Source: a virus. Taken from it: a stretch of 59,688 nucleotides of DNA. The first letter of the stretch is position 1; each line of letters begins with the position of its first letter. Of this stretch, positions 40,301 to 47,432 are shown in pieces. The translations under genes were made by a program, and so were the position numbers. The stretch lies in the IMG/VR virus record IMGVR_UViG_3300036399_001256, positions 1 to 59,688 of that record; one strand, written 5' to 3'. The notes below the pieces were generated by a model, which was not told where the DNA came from, made no database searches, and saw nothing but the letters and a program-made list of their open reading frames with translations.

Positions 40301-43300
40301 GAAAAGGGGTGTATCTCTTCACCGGCACCCCGCTGACTAACAACCTCAATGAAGCGTTCAACATGATGCGCTTCGTGATGGATGAGGAGATGGCTGACAC
40401 CGGCATCGACAACTTCGATGACTGGTTCAACTCGTTCGCTGCGGCGGTTTCTGATGTCGAGCTTACCACTGGCGGCACGCATGAGCCGGTGACGCGCCTC
40501 CTGTCCTTCGTCAACGTGCCCGAACTCGCTCGTCTGGCCGGACGCTACTTCGACGTAGTTCTCGCGAAAGACATGCCGGAGTTTAAGGATCGGACATCCC
40601 CGGACGGCATGACAGAGGATCCGGTCGGACGGCCATTTCGCTCCATCAAAACGGTGATTTCCGAAATGAGCCCGCAGCAACGGGTGCACAAAGAGGAGAT
40701 TCGCCAACAATACATCGCCTATCAGGCGCTCGACGGCAAAGGCAAGCGGTTGGCGATGCAGTTGGGGCAGCCAACCCCAATCACGATGGAGGGCAAAGGG
40801 ACCGCTTCCGCATTGGATTACCGCTTAGTCGATCCAGATGCCCCTGATTACTCCGGCAGCAAGGTCAATATGATGATCGGCAACGCGGTGACTCACTTCA
40901 ACGAGCACCCTGAATCCACGCAAATGATTTTCATGGAGCGCGGATTCAACGACTACACCGACCGGATGGACGCGATTCGCGGCCCGGGCGGAATGCCGAT
41001 CTATGACGATGACGGACAGATGCGCCGCCAGAAGGTGCGCCACCGTCAATTCAACCTCGCGCGGGACATCGTTGAAAAACTGATAGCGCAGGGAGTCGCC
41101 CCGGAGGAGATCGCCATCCTTTCCAATATGAGTCTCGACACGATCGAGTCTCGACCAAATGACCCGCTCCGCAAGGTGCTCCGTGTTTCCGCCAAGTTGA
41201 CCAAGGCTGAAATCGCCTCGCTCGCCAACGAGGGCAAGGTCCGCTTCATGATCGGCGGCACCGAAACGATGGGAACCGGCGTCAACGCGCAACGGAACCT
41301 TCGCGCCATGCACCACCTCGATGCACCGTGGACGCCGGGTGCGCTCGAACAACGAAACGGTCGCGGATGGCGACAAGGTAACCGATGGAACACGGTCAAC
41401 GAATACCGATACTTCGCCGAGGGATCGCACGACGGCCGGCGCTGGCAAGTGCTGTTGAATAAGGTCCGCTTCATCTATCGGTTTACCCAGATGCTTTTGA
41501 ATGCCGGTGGGGAAAGCAATCTCCGAGTTCTCAGCGGTGATGGCGCGGACATGAGTGAAGGTGGATCGAGCGTTGCTGATTTCGAGCAATCGTTCTCAGC
41601 GGCCGCCGGTGACCCTCGCCTGCTTCTCAAGGCAAAGCTCACCGCAGACGTTGATAAACTGGAGCGTCGTCGGGACACACATTTCAGATCGATCGAGAAG
41701 GCCCGCCAATCCATCGCGGAGATTAAGCGGGAAAAAACATCTGAAGGTGCTCGACTTGAAAAAGCCGGAAAAGTTTCCGATTTCTTCAAAGAGACGTTTT
41801 CCAAACCATTCGAGTTTGAGCTACTTGGCAAAACCTATACCGAGCGGAAAAAGGTTGAAGAAGCGATGGCGGCGTTGCCAGTGATGTCAAAGACCGACGA
41901 CAAGCGGGTTATTGGCAAATACAACGGCATTGATTTGTTTGTCGAATGGCACCCGCTTAGAAGTGCTCCCGAGTGGTCAATTCGGACAACCCTCGCCGAT
42001 GGACGGGTTCACGAAATCGGACTTGGATCGCAAAGCCTTGCGTCACTGGAAGGCACGATGCGCGGGTTCATGCGGAACGTCTCAAACAGCATTGAGCGAT
42101 TCGGTGAATACGACAAGTCGATTGCCTCGCTTTCTGAAATGCTCGACAAGCCATTCACTCGCCAACCCGAGCTGGATGGTAAGCGCAAGTCGCTACAAAT
42201 GATCCAATCGGAACTGGCGCAATCACCTTTCCCAGCGCCTTCTTGGTTGCGGAATGGTGCCCCGGCGGGATCGCTGGTCTATGTCAATGGCGAGGCCCGC
42301 GACGTTGGTGCTCATCGATGGGACAAAACGGGATATTGGCTCTTACTCGAATCCGAAGCCGGGTTGGTGCCCATTGATTACCGCAAGGTCAAAGACGAAG
42401 CTGGGAACGCCTTGTTTGAAGAGCGCCCGTTCGAGTCTCCGCCAGATGCCAAGGAGCTTACCGAAGACGAGATTCGCGGTGCTCTTGGTGGGGAGTTTTT
42501 CCTGGCCAACCCGGACGACACTTCCGCCAGCGGTGATGGCTGGCAAGTTTCCGGGCTTTTCGGCGACATCGGAACTTGGCGGATTTACAACTCCGACGGT
42601 GACATTCTCGGACAGGGAGATACTGCCGTTGAAGCGTATCAAGACTATCAAGTAAGAGGGACGACTGAAAAAAATGGCCTTGTCGATAGCCCCCCCATGG
42701 AAGGGTGGTTGTTTAATTCCCCTCGCTACCGCAAAATCGAAGGTCGATTGATTGCTCTTCGCCGACTGCTTCCAAAGGCCGAGTCAAAACTGGAGCGATT
42801 AGAGGACATGAACATTCAGCGCATGTCTGACGAAGAGGAGGTCGCCCATGAGAAGAGCCTTTTCAACGCTCGCCAACTGGTTAAGTCCATCGGCCAGCAG
42901 ATTGCGAAGTTTGAGCGCGAGAAAATGGAGGACGCCAAGGCTGGCGACCCTCAGTCCCTCCGCACCTCCCCCCTCCCACGCCTCCGCACCGACTCCCCAG
43001 AGTGGAAGGCGATGAGCAAAGCGGAGCGGAGGGCGTATCTGGAAGCGCGCAGTGCTCCGGAATCCAGTGGACAACGTCGCCAAGGCAATGCAGAATCCGA
43101 GTATGAAATCGACGCCAACACCGGCATCAGGTCAATCAAAGCCAATGGTATTCGCGAATGGAATGAAGTTGCTGGCAATCTCGCCCGCCAAGCGGCAGGA
43201 CTTCTCGAAGGCAAAAGACCCGTGGGTTCGGAAAATGGCGTCCCAGGGCCAGTCACGGAAAGTCTGAAGCAAAAACTTGCGTCGATCCTTGAGCACGACC

Positions 43301-46300
43301 ACGGGGCGGAATCTCTTGTCAGGATCGTGCGCGGAGACGCTGTTTATCGGTTCTTTCCGGTTGAGGAATCAGGCATCCGCCCGCTTGTGCTTCAGTGGCG
43401 CGCCGCTCCCAGGGGGTTGATCCTGTCCAATGCAGCAAAAGGCAATGCAGCCACCATTGCTGAAAGAGCGATGATTGCCAACACCCTGCCAGGCTTTCGT
43501 CCTGAAGAAATCATTGCCTTCTCCAGCGAGGCAGTCGTCACAAGATCGCCAGAAATGCCAGATGAGGCGGGTGAAGCGGAGATTGACCGATGGCTTGGCG
43601 AGCACGGTTATCCATTTGCTGTTTTCGGAGAACGAATGGCGATTCTTGTCAGTGTTGATGGCCAAAAATGGCTCGTCGATGACCTACATGAGGAAAATTT
43701 CCGCATTGCTGATGACGGCAAGGTTTACGTGACAGACTTCACTGCCGCTCGCGTCACGGATGCTGATGCGTCGAGGATTTTTGCCGAGCAAACCCTTCTG
43801 GATGCTGATGATGCTTTGCTTGCTGGTGACCTCCCACCCGCCCAAGAAACCGCCGCCAACATCGAATCCCTCCGCATCGACGCCAACAAGCGCATTCCGC
43901 GCCCATTGGTCGATGAGGCACGCGCCCAACAGGAAGCATTCGGCAGCGGGGCGGTGGGCGTGCCGCGTCTCGCCAACCCCGGCGACTCCCGCCGGTCGCG
44001 TGATGAGCAGGATATTGTTGATTCCGTTTACACGCACCGCGCCCAAGTTCGCGAAGATCGGTCGGTGATCGCCGAAGCTCGCCGCCGTCTTGAGGAAGAT
44101 CCCGCCGGGGTGGAAGAGAAGGTTCTACAGTCAGCATTTGGTGGGATGATTTCCATTGATGATGCGGACAGGGTCGCTGCCCGCATGCTCATCAACCAAC
44201 GCGCCAAAGAGGCCGGTGATGACCTTGCCAAGCATGAGGAAAACATGGCGCTTCGCATGGCCTATCGTCTGATGGGCGCGGAAATTGCCCGCATGCTCCG
44301 GATTGGTCGCGACCTCTATCAGACGCCCGAGGAGCGCCACCGGGAAATGATCGCCGACGCGATCTATGCCCCAACCCTCAAGGTCGAGAAGAAAGCCCGC
44401 GAAACCGATTGGTCGCCCGAGCGCCGCCGCGAGTTCATCCGCATGGAGAGCAAGAAGCGCATCGCGAAGATCGACGCCGCCATGAAGAAAATGGGAGTGA
44501 CGATTGATGAGGTGCTTTCGGGTGAGGCGTATCTATCACTCTCGCAAGACACCATCCTGAAAAACGCCCTCAAGCAGCGCAGCGCCGAGGAGCAGCAGGT
44601 GATCAAAATGCACCAGCGGAACACCCCGCTCGCTCGCATCAAAAAGGTGACCGGCGTGAGCGAGGCGAGGATTCAGGAGATCGTCGCCAAGATGTATGAC
44701 GAGATGCTGGAGCAGGCCCGCGAGAAAGTCCGCGCCGGTCTGACCCTCGAAAACTACCGCGACACCCTCAAAGGGTTGGAGGCTGGCGGACTCCCCGGCG
44801 AACTCACTCCCGAGCAGGAGGCGGAGGCCCGCCGCATCGTGGAAATTGGATTCGGGTTGAAGCGTGAGGTCGCCACGAAGGCAACGAAGCGGTGGAAGAA
44901 AGAAGCCGAGGAAAAGCCGGAAGACGAGGATGCCCGCATGCAAGCCACCGCCGAGAAGTGGATTGAGAAATTCGCCACTTCCCAGAGCGATACCTTGGCA
45001 TGGAAACCGAAGGCCAAGAAAAACATCAACGCCATGACGGCGCTGGTGAAGCTTCACCTTCGCAAGAGTGTCCCGGATTTCAAAGAGCGTGCCATTGAAC
45101 TCGGTGCCACTGAGGAGCAGGCGGATATTCTGGACAAGGAGATCGTCGAGGAGCGCCGCCGCGTCGCCGCCGTCAAAGCCGCCCGCAAGAAGAAGGTCGA
45201 TCCACTCACCGCCGACTGGTCCCGCCCCATCTTCACCGATGGGCTGGAGTCCTACACGTTCAACACGAAGGACCGCGCGGAGATCATGGCGCGGGTCGGG
45301 GCGATTCGTGGCATTGCGGCCGCAACCGGGAAGATCAGCACGCTCACCGGCAAGAAGCGTGATGAGGCGCTCAAACTCCTCGAAGAACTCAATGGGGTGC
45401 TCGCCAAATACGGCACCAACGCGAACGACATCTTCAAATCCGGCACGCCGGCCGATGACTACCGGTTCAACATCCAGGACCGCTACCACGTCGCCGCCGT
45501 CGCCCGCGCCATCAGCGCCATCGATGCGGACATCGTGGATAAGGGAGTTGAGTTGATCTACTCGAACATCCTGAGCGGTCTTCAAACGATGATCGTGAAC
45601 GCCACGGCCATCGTTCCCGCCGTTTACGAAACCACCGTCGCCCGCGGTTTCGAGTCTGCCGTCAACGCGCTGTTCCGTGATCCCATGGCGGCGTCACTCG
45701 GTGAGTCGAAATACATCCTCCGCGCCGTCGGACCAATCATCGCCCGTGCGTGGACCAATTCGGTGGCGACGTGGGGCAGTGAGCTTCCCATGTTCGATGA
45801 AGACTTCCTTGGAAAACCCGCCGACCTGAGCAAATTGTTCGACGGCACCGCCCCGCGCATCGGGTCGATTGGGGGACGCCGTGGGCGTCTGATCCGCATC
45901 CCCACCCGCCTCCTCCTCGCCACCGACGAGTTCAATCGCACCGCGCTGGCGTCGCTGGAGGTTGGTGCGATGGCCTATCGCACCGCGAGGGCTGCGGGGC
46001 TAAAACCCGGCACCAAGGAGTTTGATCGCTTCCTTCGCATCGAGGTCAACACCCCCGGCTCCTACTCATCGAAGCTCGCCGCGCAGAAAGCATCCCGGAT
46101 GATCTTCACCAATCCGCTGCCGGGGCAGAAAGACCCCGTCACCGGCAAGAAAGTCCCCGTCGAAGGACTTGGCGACGTCGTCGGCTTTGCAGCATCCAAG
46201 ATCAATGAGATCCTCACCGCCGACGTTGACAGCATCTTCGCCAAGGCATCTTTGGCACTCGTTCGCGTGCTGTTCCTTCCATTCCAGCGGACCCCGCTCA

Positions 46301-47427
46301 ACATCCTCCGCAAAGGCGCTCGCTACACGCTGAACCCTATCAGCATGATCGACATCACGCTTCTGTTTGCTCAGAACAATTTGAAAATGGATGGTGGGCG
46401 GTTGCGCTGGTCATGGAATGGCGACAATCGAAATGCCGAGATCATCGAGCGCGTTTCCCAACAACTCCAAGGCGGTCTTCTCATGCTGATGCTGGCTGCC
46501 GCCGCCGTGGGCGAGGGTGACGACGATGACCTCGACAAGCCGTTTCTCATCACCGGCTCGCAACCCTACAACCCCCGCAAGCGCGGACTGATGGATGCTC
46601 GCGCACGGTCAGGAGTTGGTCCCTATCGGATTTCCTTCCGCCTTGGCGGGCAAGAGCGATTTGGATTCAACTATGGCCGCATCGAGCCACTTGGCACCAC
46701 ACTGGGAATCACCATCGACTCCCTCCGCATGATGCGGAATCGCAAGCCGGATGACAGCCTGTTCCTTTCGTTGCTTGGTGGCATCGTCGCGCAGACGCAG
46801 GAGAAAACTTACCTTCAAGGACTCTCGGATATGGTGCGCCTTGGCATCGACGCCGTGGGCGACGAGGAGTTCCAGGGCAACAAGCAGATTGCCCGCTTCG
46901 CCGCCGGTCGCATGGCCATGCTCATGCCGAACATCATCCGCCAGCCGGTGCGCGAGGCTGACCCGAATTTCCGGGAGCGTGCCGACGACTTCATGACGGA
47001 GTTCATGTATCAGGTGGTTCCCGCTGGCCAGAAGCCACCAAAGCGCGACCTCTATGGTGAGGCCGTTGAGAAAACCGGCACCATGGTTGGCCGCATGGTG
47101 GATTTCACCGACGCCGGCACCAGCACCGTTTCGCCCATCGATGAGGCACTCCTTCGCTTCGCCGCCTCCAATCCATCCGAGCAGTGGTTCCCGTCGGTGA
47201 TCACAAGCTCGACCTACACCGACCGCGCCACCGGGGAGCAGGTCAGCATGACCGCCGCTCAACTGGATCGTTTCCGCGAAATGACTGGACAGCGTGTCGC
47301 GGCACTGACGAAACGTGCAGCCATCAACACGAAGAATCCCACTCAGAAAGACATCGAAACCATCAAGGCCATCGTGAGCAAAGCACGCGCCGACGCCAAG
47401 AAACTCATCGCCATCAAACCAAACTGA
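31348..47427 (+). CDS. Giant phage polyvalent protein: ParB-like, adenine methyltransferase, SNF2-type helicase, kinase-like and C-terminal region (5,359 aa)
   Basis: 27% of the genome in one intact frame. Order: helical N-terminus (1-550); Gly-rich hydrophobic segments (about 555-830); ParB/sulfiredoxin-like part with DGHIVDGHHQW (about 1535-1550); Gly/Ser linker (about 1835-1945); N6-adenine methyltransferase with LEPSMGIGNFFG (2072) and N-x-P-F motif GNWPF (about 2136-2140); SNF2 helicase with GTGKT (about 2762-2766), DEAH (2942-2945) and QRNGRGWR (3335-3342). A kinase-like module follows (DLHEEN 4112-4117, VTDF 4128-4131), then a long C-terminal region (about 4410-5359). Proteins of this class are thought to be injected with phage DNA and to modify or protect it. 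No Shine-Dalgarno precedes the start. Confidence 0.88.
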   Translation: MESPFRPKPEAASPKGEAVAEGVTPSTQSGIFSAKLGTPTWRKFVANQAFAESNRGAIAAENEYTDRIARENTAARRAPAADPVESLEEKFGGDNGRLFRKIGKNVETLDPEQFADDPKVGPYARKTLFDRERRKALKDAEDLDFRLRDPSLRVNQLSPKERADAETELGMIGDSPDYAEQAAALRERIRKDDEVRKMEQEAFNAKGRAREFESADPDQWWQSKRSQPSAAVPDARAMQQAADVADDSAAREMREIESRLANGVTGTELDTAKARMAELADARKQIADARRAGDEQVASVQARAKQQVTRQSEAAVRAKIATQGGVDLSGVKPGMAEAVKTGLNNMTGGDAAYRANRLIAADGGRVNARKNLQTRLENAQNRSPNLGGSIKDGGKDINDRDRQYEISNLRETLKALDTQEKAFKESGITDPAEMDRILADASKENEWTENDSDNIRQLSTGEIAINPARVFGQRDAIIAAINASSSSKEDKESAVARLDAMRESMADKIANDTYYADSGFAKFEQAKAAAGVTDKLQILDEWSASQKDRNWVFKAGDAIKTGLATGTIGVYKTVVGGVAGGAALVGAEGVAKEMGGEQQFLADAISNIGEAGKQRGLTGGYGLTSELSQTVTQMAPMLIGGQVAAGLKGISRTVVGGMSVYGWAAAQGYESKLADAVSYAEAEKGSKLTRNEIAAVLGDGTVQTAAFLNGAQTAILAKILGGGAERAALGGKNVLGKQVSSMTVKDFVKGGGLAAAKDGTLRKELGAMAKTIFLDATDEAIEEFTNQMLDGIISVAVLGEDMKFGDLLYESAYAGGLGALVGGALPQFRKSNRPAAPNSPGSQPKVQELVATALTAEDPDAPPPTEDEVRAAESITPENSGAADIADGVLIERELAEVVAAEESALADAEQAVVDAQATGDKTLISAAEGALEKIQTTGPAAPRVRAVLKIAGGQALSDLADAEARSLGFTTEGKPLPATDLKAVGLTKPLVRAGADGSAVLLDEALSMVEKISPRARGRVKLTEAEAFAKSKERAEAANQEWDVELADGGTVRVRAADETAAEEEAAATATGRIVQGTARKTNEPNTPQNESLAPVPLPSMPEGATGTKGAQPTGGNAAGVGTSQTRPKGEVSAIDAARKRITKIKKSPALRDLIADVSSPEARAATTEAGIVINPERIVNEAMAGGMKPTQAAEYFARVLDEEVRHLAHLQSARKLWEEAGSPGVLEEWRAAHYGAIWNEDFVGTGKDKIIRDLYARDATKQKDLKKFDSLPDWQKAMEGIRMMSQGDKVTEQAKLWLNISEKLRSALQAALDALKSLIADIDSLPSLKAEITNLENALREITSTPNSGNRPAKPPQGKTGDGTRPKPGKPSAETPNDGRTESGAGGGTGVAVGDRVEFDRKGERLTGVVDLIRGDVLRVKLDAPDSENVPTRMVRADVVTVLAGAKEMKGEKIDKEWVAFSPESGSLGIPRDMMPQIKSENRGAMVNFLNARGVAHAADEVPAASLKPTQLEYSPAKVAKAKAFEGGNRSILISSDGHIVDGHHQWMAALEKGENIAVIRLNAPIRDLLPMVLEMPSTETAGGANESKPPKASNPVPEIKGEEIEFVVQPLRPGAPSETIKIPAKPQTIGRGSLVSWTDQNGTERQGRVEYVVERGDIIPGVVTKPTKFYSVNSNGASFDVSEENETLRRIEKLDEQAAAPTVKESLTVQLSEADQAALDLMSDIIPGLQTAPLPGADNYKQALPPGKIAGLISVAQKYITEGINTPEAFAERFSKLAGGQLMPFTQAFWGAFVIVDPTVNASPDWAGIYGRLDNSGAKEEGATDDNAPQSSLGGQSSQAGDRVEPGTQGSVDSITGGTLNRPNDQGQQSDDGNASDQSGDSGAVGGNASRPGSASDEAGGGSGPGSRGGTQPGNAGTGSGNAGDGSGVAGSEQPTHSPGRTGYRLTDPETILGSKGPKDRFARNRKALETYDKVFSEGRDPTSEELDALAAYIGWGSFGQELFQGSWDRPNPKNEWEKESEWLRDHLGKEGWESIRDSIINAHYTDPPHVKALWDIVQHLGFQGGRTLEPSMGIGNFFGLMPDIIRSKSSLTGIELDRVVGGMAKMLYPDANIRIMGYEKSATADNFYDLIIGNWPFAKDGPSDPRYNHLGLSLHDYFFVKALDQVRPGGLVIGITSSGTMDKKGQVARRQMAKRAELVGAFRFPTGAFKGYAGTSVVTDVLVLKKRAEQLSDAAEEDWIGTERIGEEGRSFNANLYWRNNPDHVLGEMKFGSGTTFGRAGMIVNRPDNYEALLSGITSKLPADIYSDTRPVAERKVFQNRQDGMAQNSVVFEKGDEVNPEGFYIVRGEQLQPLGNLFRWELKDDAKTAKRAEELKSLLEIREQVRALLDSQRNNSTDAESLRADALKSYQAFAKKHGGIGNSFMITALDKAGDPMALTLRNLERKEGKKYVPRDILLKDIMRRQVVDAKGNIEDAYALQRNESTALDLERIAEMSGSTTQEVTDRLLELNQIYMTPSGVWEVGEEYLGGNVRRKLREAKDAKEQGFEMDRNIAALENIQPADVAYFEIEVQMGASWIAREDYLGYVSHLLGADPANAEQNFTLVKGSSGWNFKVNNSVLGRSTNAQEKWGVSQLPFAKIFQAAMNGTQVKVWYPKDQDGRVELNEDATKIANGKIDSIREELAEWLWSDPERTGRLSNDYNEVMNSEVTPKRDGSHLRLEGLTLSLGKSEFDFREHQKNAVWRFIMDGKGVGAHEVGTGKTFTMAGLAVEGRRLGKFRKTLIFAHNANSQAVYEEFQMAYPNGKFLYINNLSPENRDASLRQIALDEWDAVIVPHSLVDRFSLSEASLMEVANKQIIALENEIAEALNDIGYEGELDLDDSKAVAQALKYVKDSYTAKELVKQRLKIVKRIKDKAAKSQADGAILFEELGVDNIIVDEAHVFKKINLATRKDIKGLNKVESGIGWQMGALTDYVKSRNGGKGVYLFTGTPLTNNLNEAFNMMRFVMDEEMADTGIDNFDDWFNSFAAAVSDVELTTGGTHEPVTRLLSFVNVPELARLAGRYFDVVLAKDMPEFKDRTSPDGMTEDPVGRPFRSIKTVISEMSPQQRVHKEEIRQQYIAYQALDGKGKRLAMQLGQPTPITMEGKGTASALDYRLVDPDAPDYSGSKVNMMIGNAVTHFNEHPESTQMIFMERGFNDYTDRMDAIRGPGGMPIYDDDGQMRRQKVRHRQFNLARDIVEKLIAQGVAPEEIAILSNMSLDTIESRPNDPLRKVLRVSAKLTKAEIASLANEGKVRFMIGGTETMGTGVNAQRNLRAMHHLDAPWTPGALEQRNGRGWRQGNRWNTVNEYRYFAEGSHDGRRWQVLLNKVRFIYRFTQMLLNAGGESNLRVLSGDGADMSEGGSSVADFEQSFSAAAGDPRLLLKAKLTADVDKLERRRDTHFRSIEKARQSIAEIKREKTSEGARLEKAGKVSDFFKETFSKPFEFELLGKTYTERKKVEEAMAALPVMSKTDDKRVIGKYNGIDLFVEWHPLRSAPEWSIRTTLADGRVHEIGLGSQSLASLEGTMRGFMRNVSNSIERFGEYDKSIASLSEMLDKPFTRQPELDGKRKSLQMIQSELAQSPFPAPSWLRNGAPAGSLVYVNGEARDVGAHRWDKTGYWLLLESEAGLVPIDYRKVKDEAGNALFEERPFESPPDAKELTEDEIRGALGGEFFLANPDDTSASGDGWQVSGLFGDIGTWRIYNSDGDILGQGDTAVEAYQDYQVRGTTEKNGLVDSPPMEGWLFNSPRYRKIEGRLIALRRLLPKAESKLERLEDMNIQRMSDEEEVAHEKSLFNARQLVKSIGQQIAKFEREKMEDAKAGDPQSLRTSPLPRLRTDSPEWKAMSKAERRAYLEARSAPESSGQRRQGNAESEYEIDANTGIRSIKANGIREWNEVAGNLARQAAGLLEGKRPVGSENGVPGPVTESLKQKLASILEHDHGAESLVRIVRGDAVYRFFPVEESGIRPLVLQWRAAPRGLILSNAAKGNAATIAERAMIANTLPGFRPEEIIAFSSEAVVTRSPEMPDEAGEAEIDRWLGEHGYPFAVFGERMAILVSVDGQKWLVDDLHEENFRIADDGKVYVTDFTAARVTDADASRIFAEQTLLDADDALLAGDLPPAQETAANIESLRIDANKRIPRPLVDEARAQQEAFGSGAVGVPRLANPGDSRRSRDEQDIVDSVYTHRAQVREDRSVIAEARRRLEEDPAGVEEKVLQSAFGGMISIDDADRVAARMLINQRAKEAGDDLAKHEENMALRMAYRLMGAEIARMLRIGRDLYQTPEERHREMIADAIYAPTLKVEKKARETDWSPERRREFIRMESKKRIAKIDAAMKKMGVTIDEVLSGEAYLSLSQDTILKNALKQRSAEEQQVIKMHQRNTPLARIKKVTGVSEARIQEIVAKMYDEMLEQAREKVRAGLTLENYRDTLKGLEAGGLPGELTPEQEAEARRIVEIGFGLKREVATKATKRWKKEAEEKPEDEDARMQATAEKWIEKFATSQSDTLAWKPKAKKNINAMTALVKLHLRKSVPDFKERAIELGATEEQADILDKEIVEERRRVAAVKAARKKKVDPLTADWSRPIFTDGLESYTFNTKDRAEIMARVGAIRGIAAATGKISTLTGKKRDEALKLLEELNGVLAKYGTNANDIFKSGTPADDYRFNIQDRYHVAAVARAISAIDADIVDKGVELIYSNILSGLQTMIVNATAIVPAVYETTVARGFESAVNALFRDPMAASLGESKYILRAVGPIIARAWTNSVATWGSELPMFDEDFLGKPADLSKLFDGTAPRIGSIGGRRGRLIRIPTRLLLATDEFNRTALASLEVGAMAYRTARAAGLKPGTKEFDRFLRIEVNTPGSYSSKLAAQKASRMIFTNPLPGQKDPVTGKKVPVEGLGDVVGFAASKINEILTADVDSIFAKASLALVRVLFLPFQRTPLNILRKGARYTLNPISMIDITLLFAQNNLKMDGGRLRWSWNGDNRNAEIIERVSQQLQGGLLMLMLAAAAVGEGDDDDLDKPFLITGSQPYNPRKRGLMDARARSGVGPYRISFRLGGQERFGFNYGRIEPLGTTLGITIDSLRMMRNRKPDDSLFLSLLGGIVAQTQEKTYLQGLSDMVRLGIDAVGDEEFQGNKQIARFAAGRMAMLMPNIIRQPVREADPNFRERADDFMTEFMYQVVPAGQKPPKRDLYGEAVEKTGTMVGRMVDFTDAGTSTVSPIDEALLRFAASNPSEQWFPSVITSSTYTDRATGEQVSMTAAQLDRFREMTGQRVAALTKRAAINTKNPTQKDIETIKAIVSKARADAKKLIAIKPN
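47306..47318 (+). promoter_or_regulatory. Junction motif TGACGAAACGTGC near the end of the giant CDS
   Basis: Exact core in frame as L-T-K-R-A, 115 bp before the portal start. It could act on the downstream portal gene or be chance within coding sequence. Confidence 0.4.
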
Positions 47428-47432
47428 TCCCC

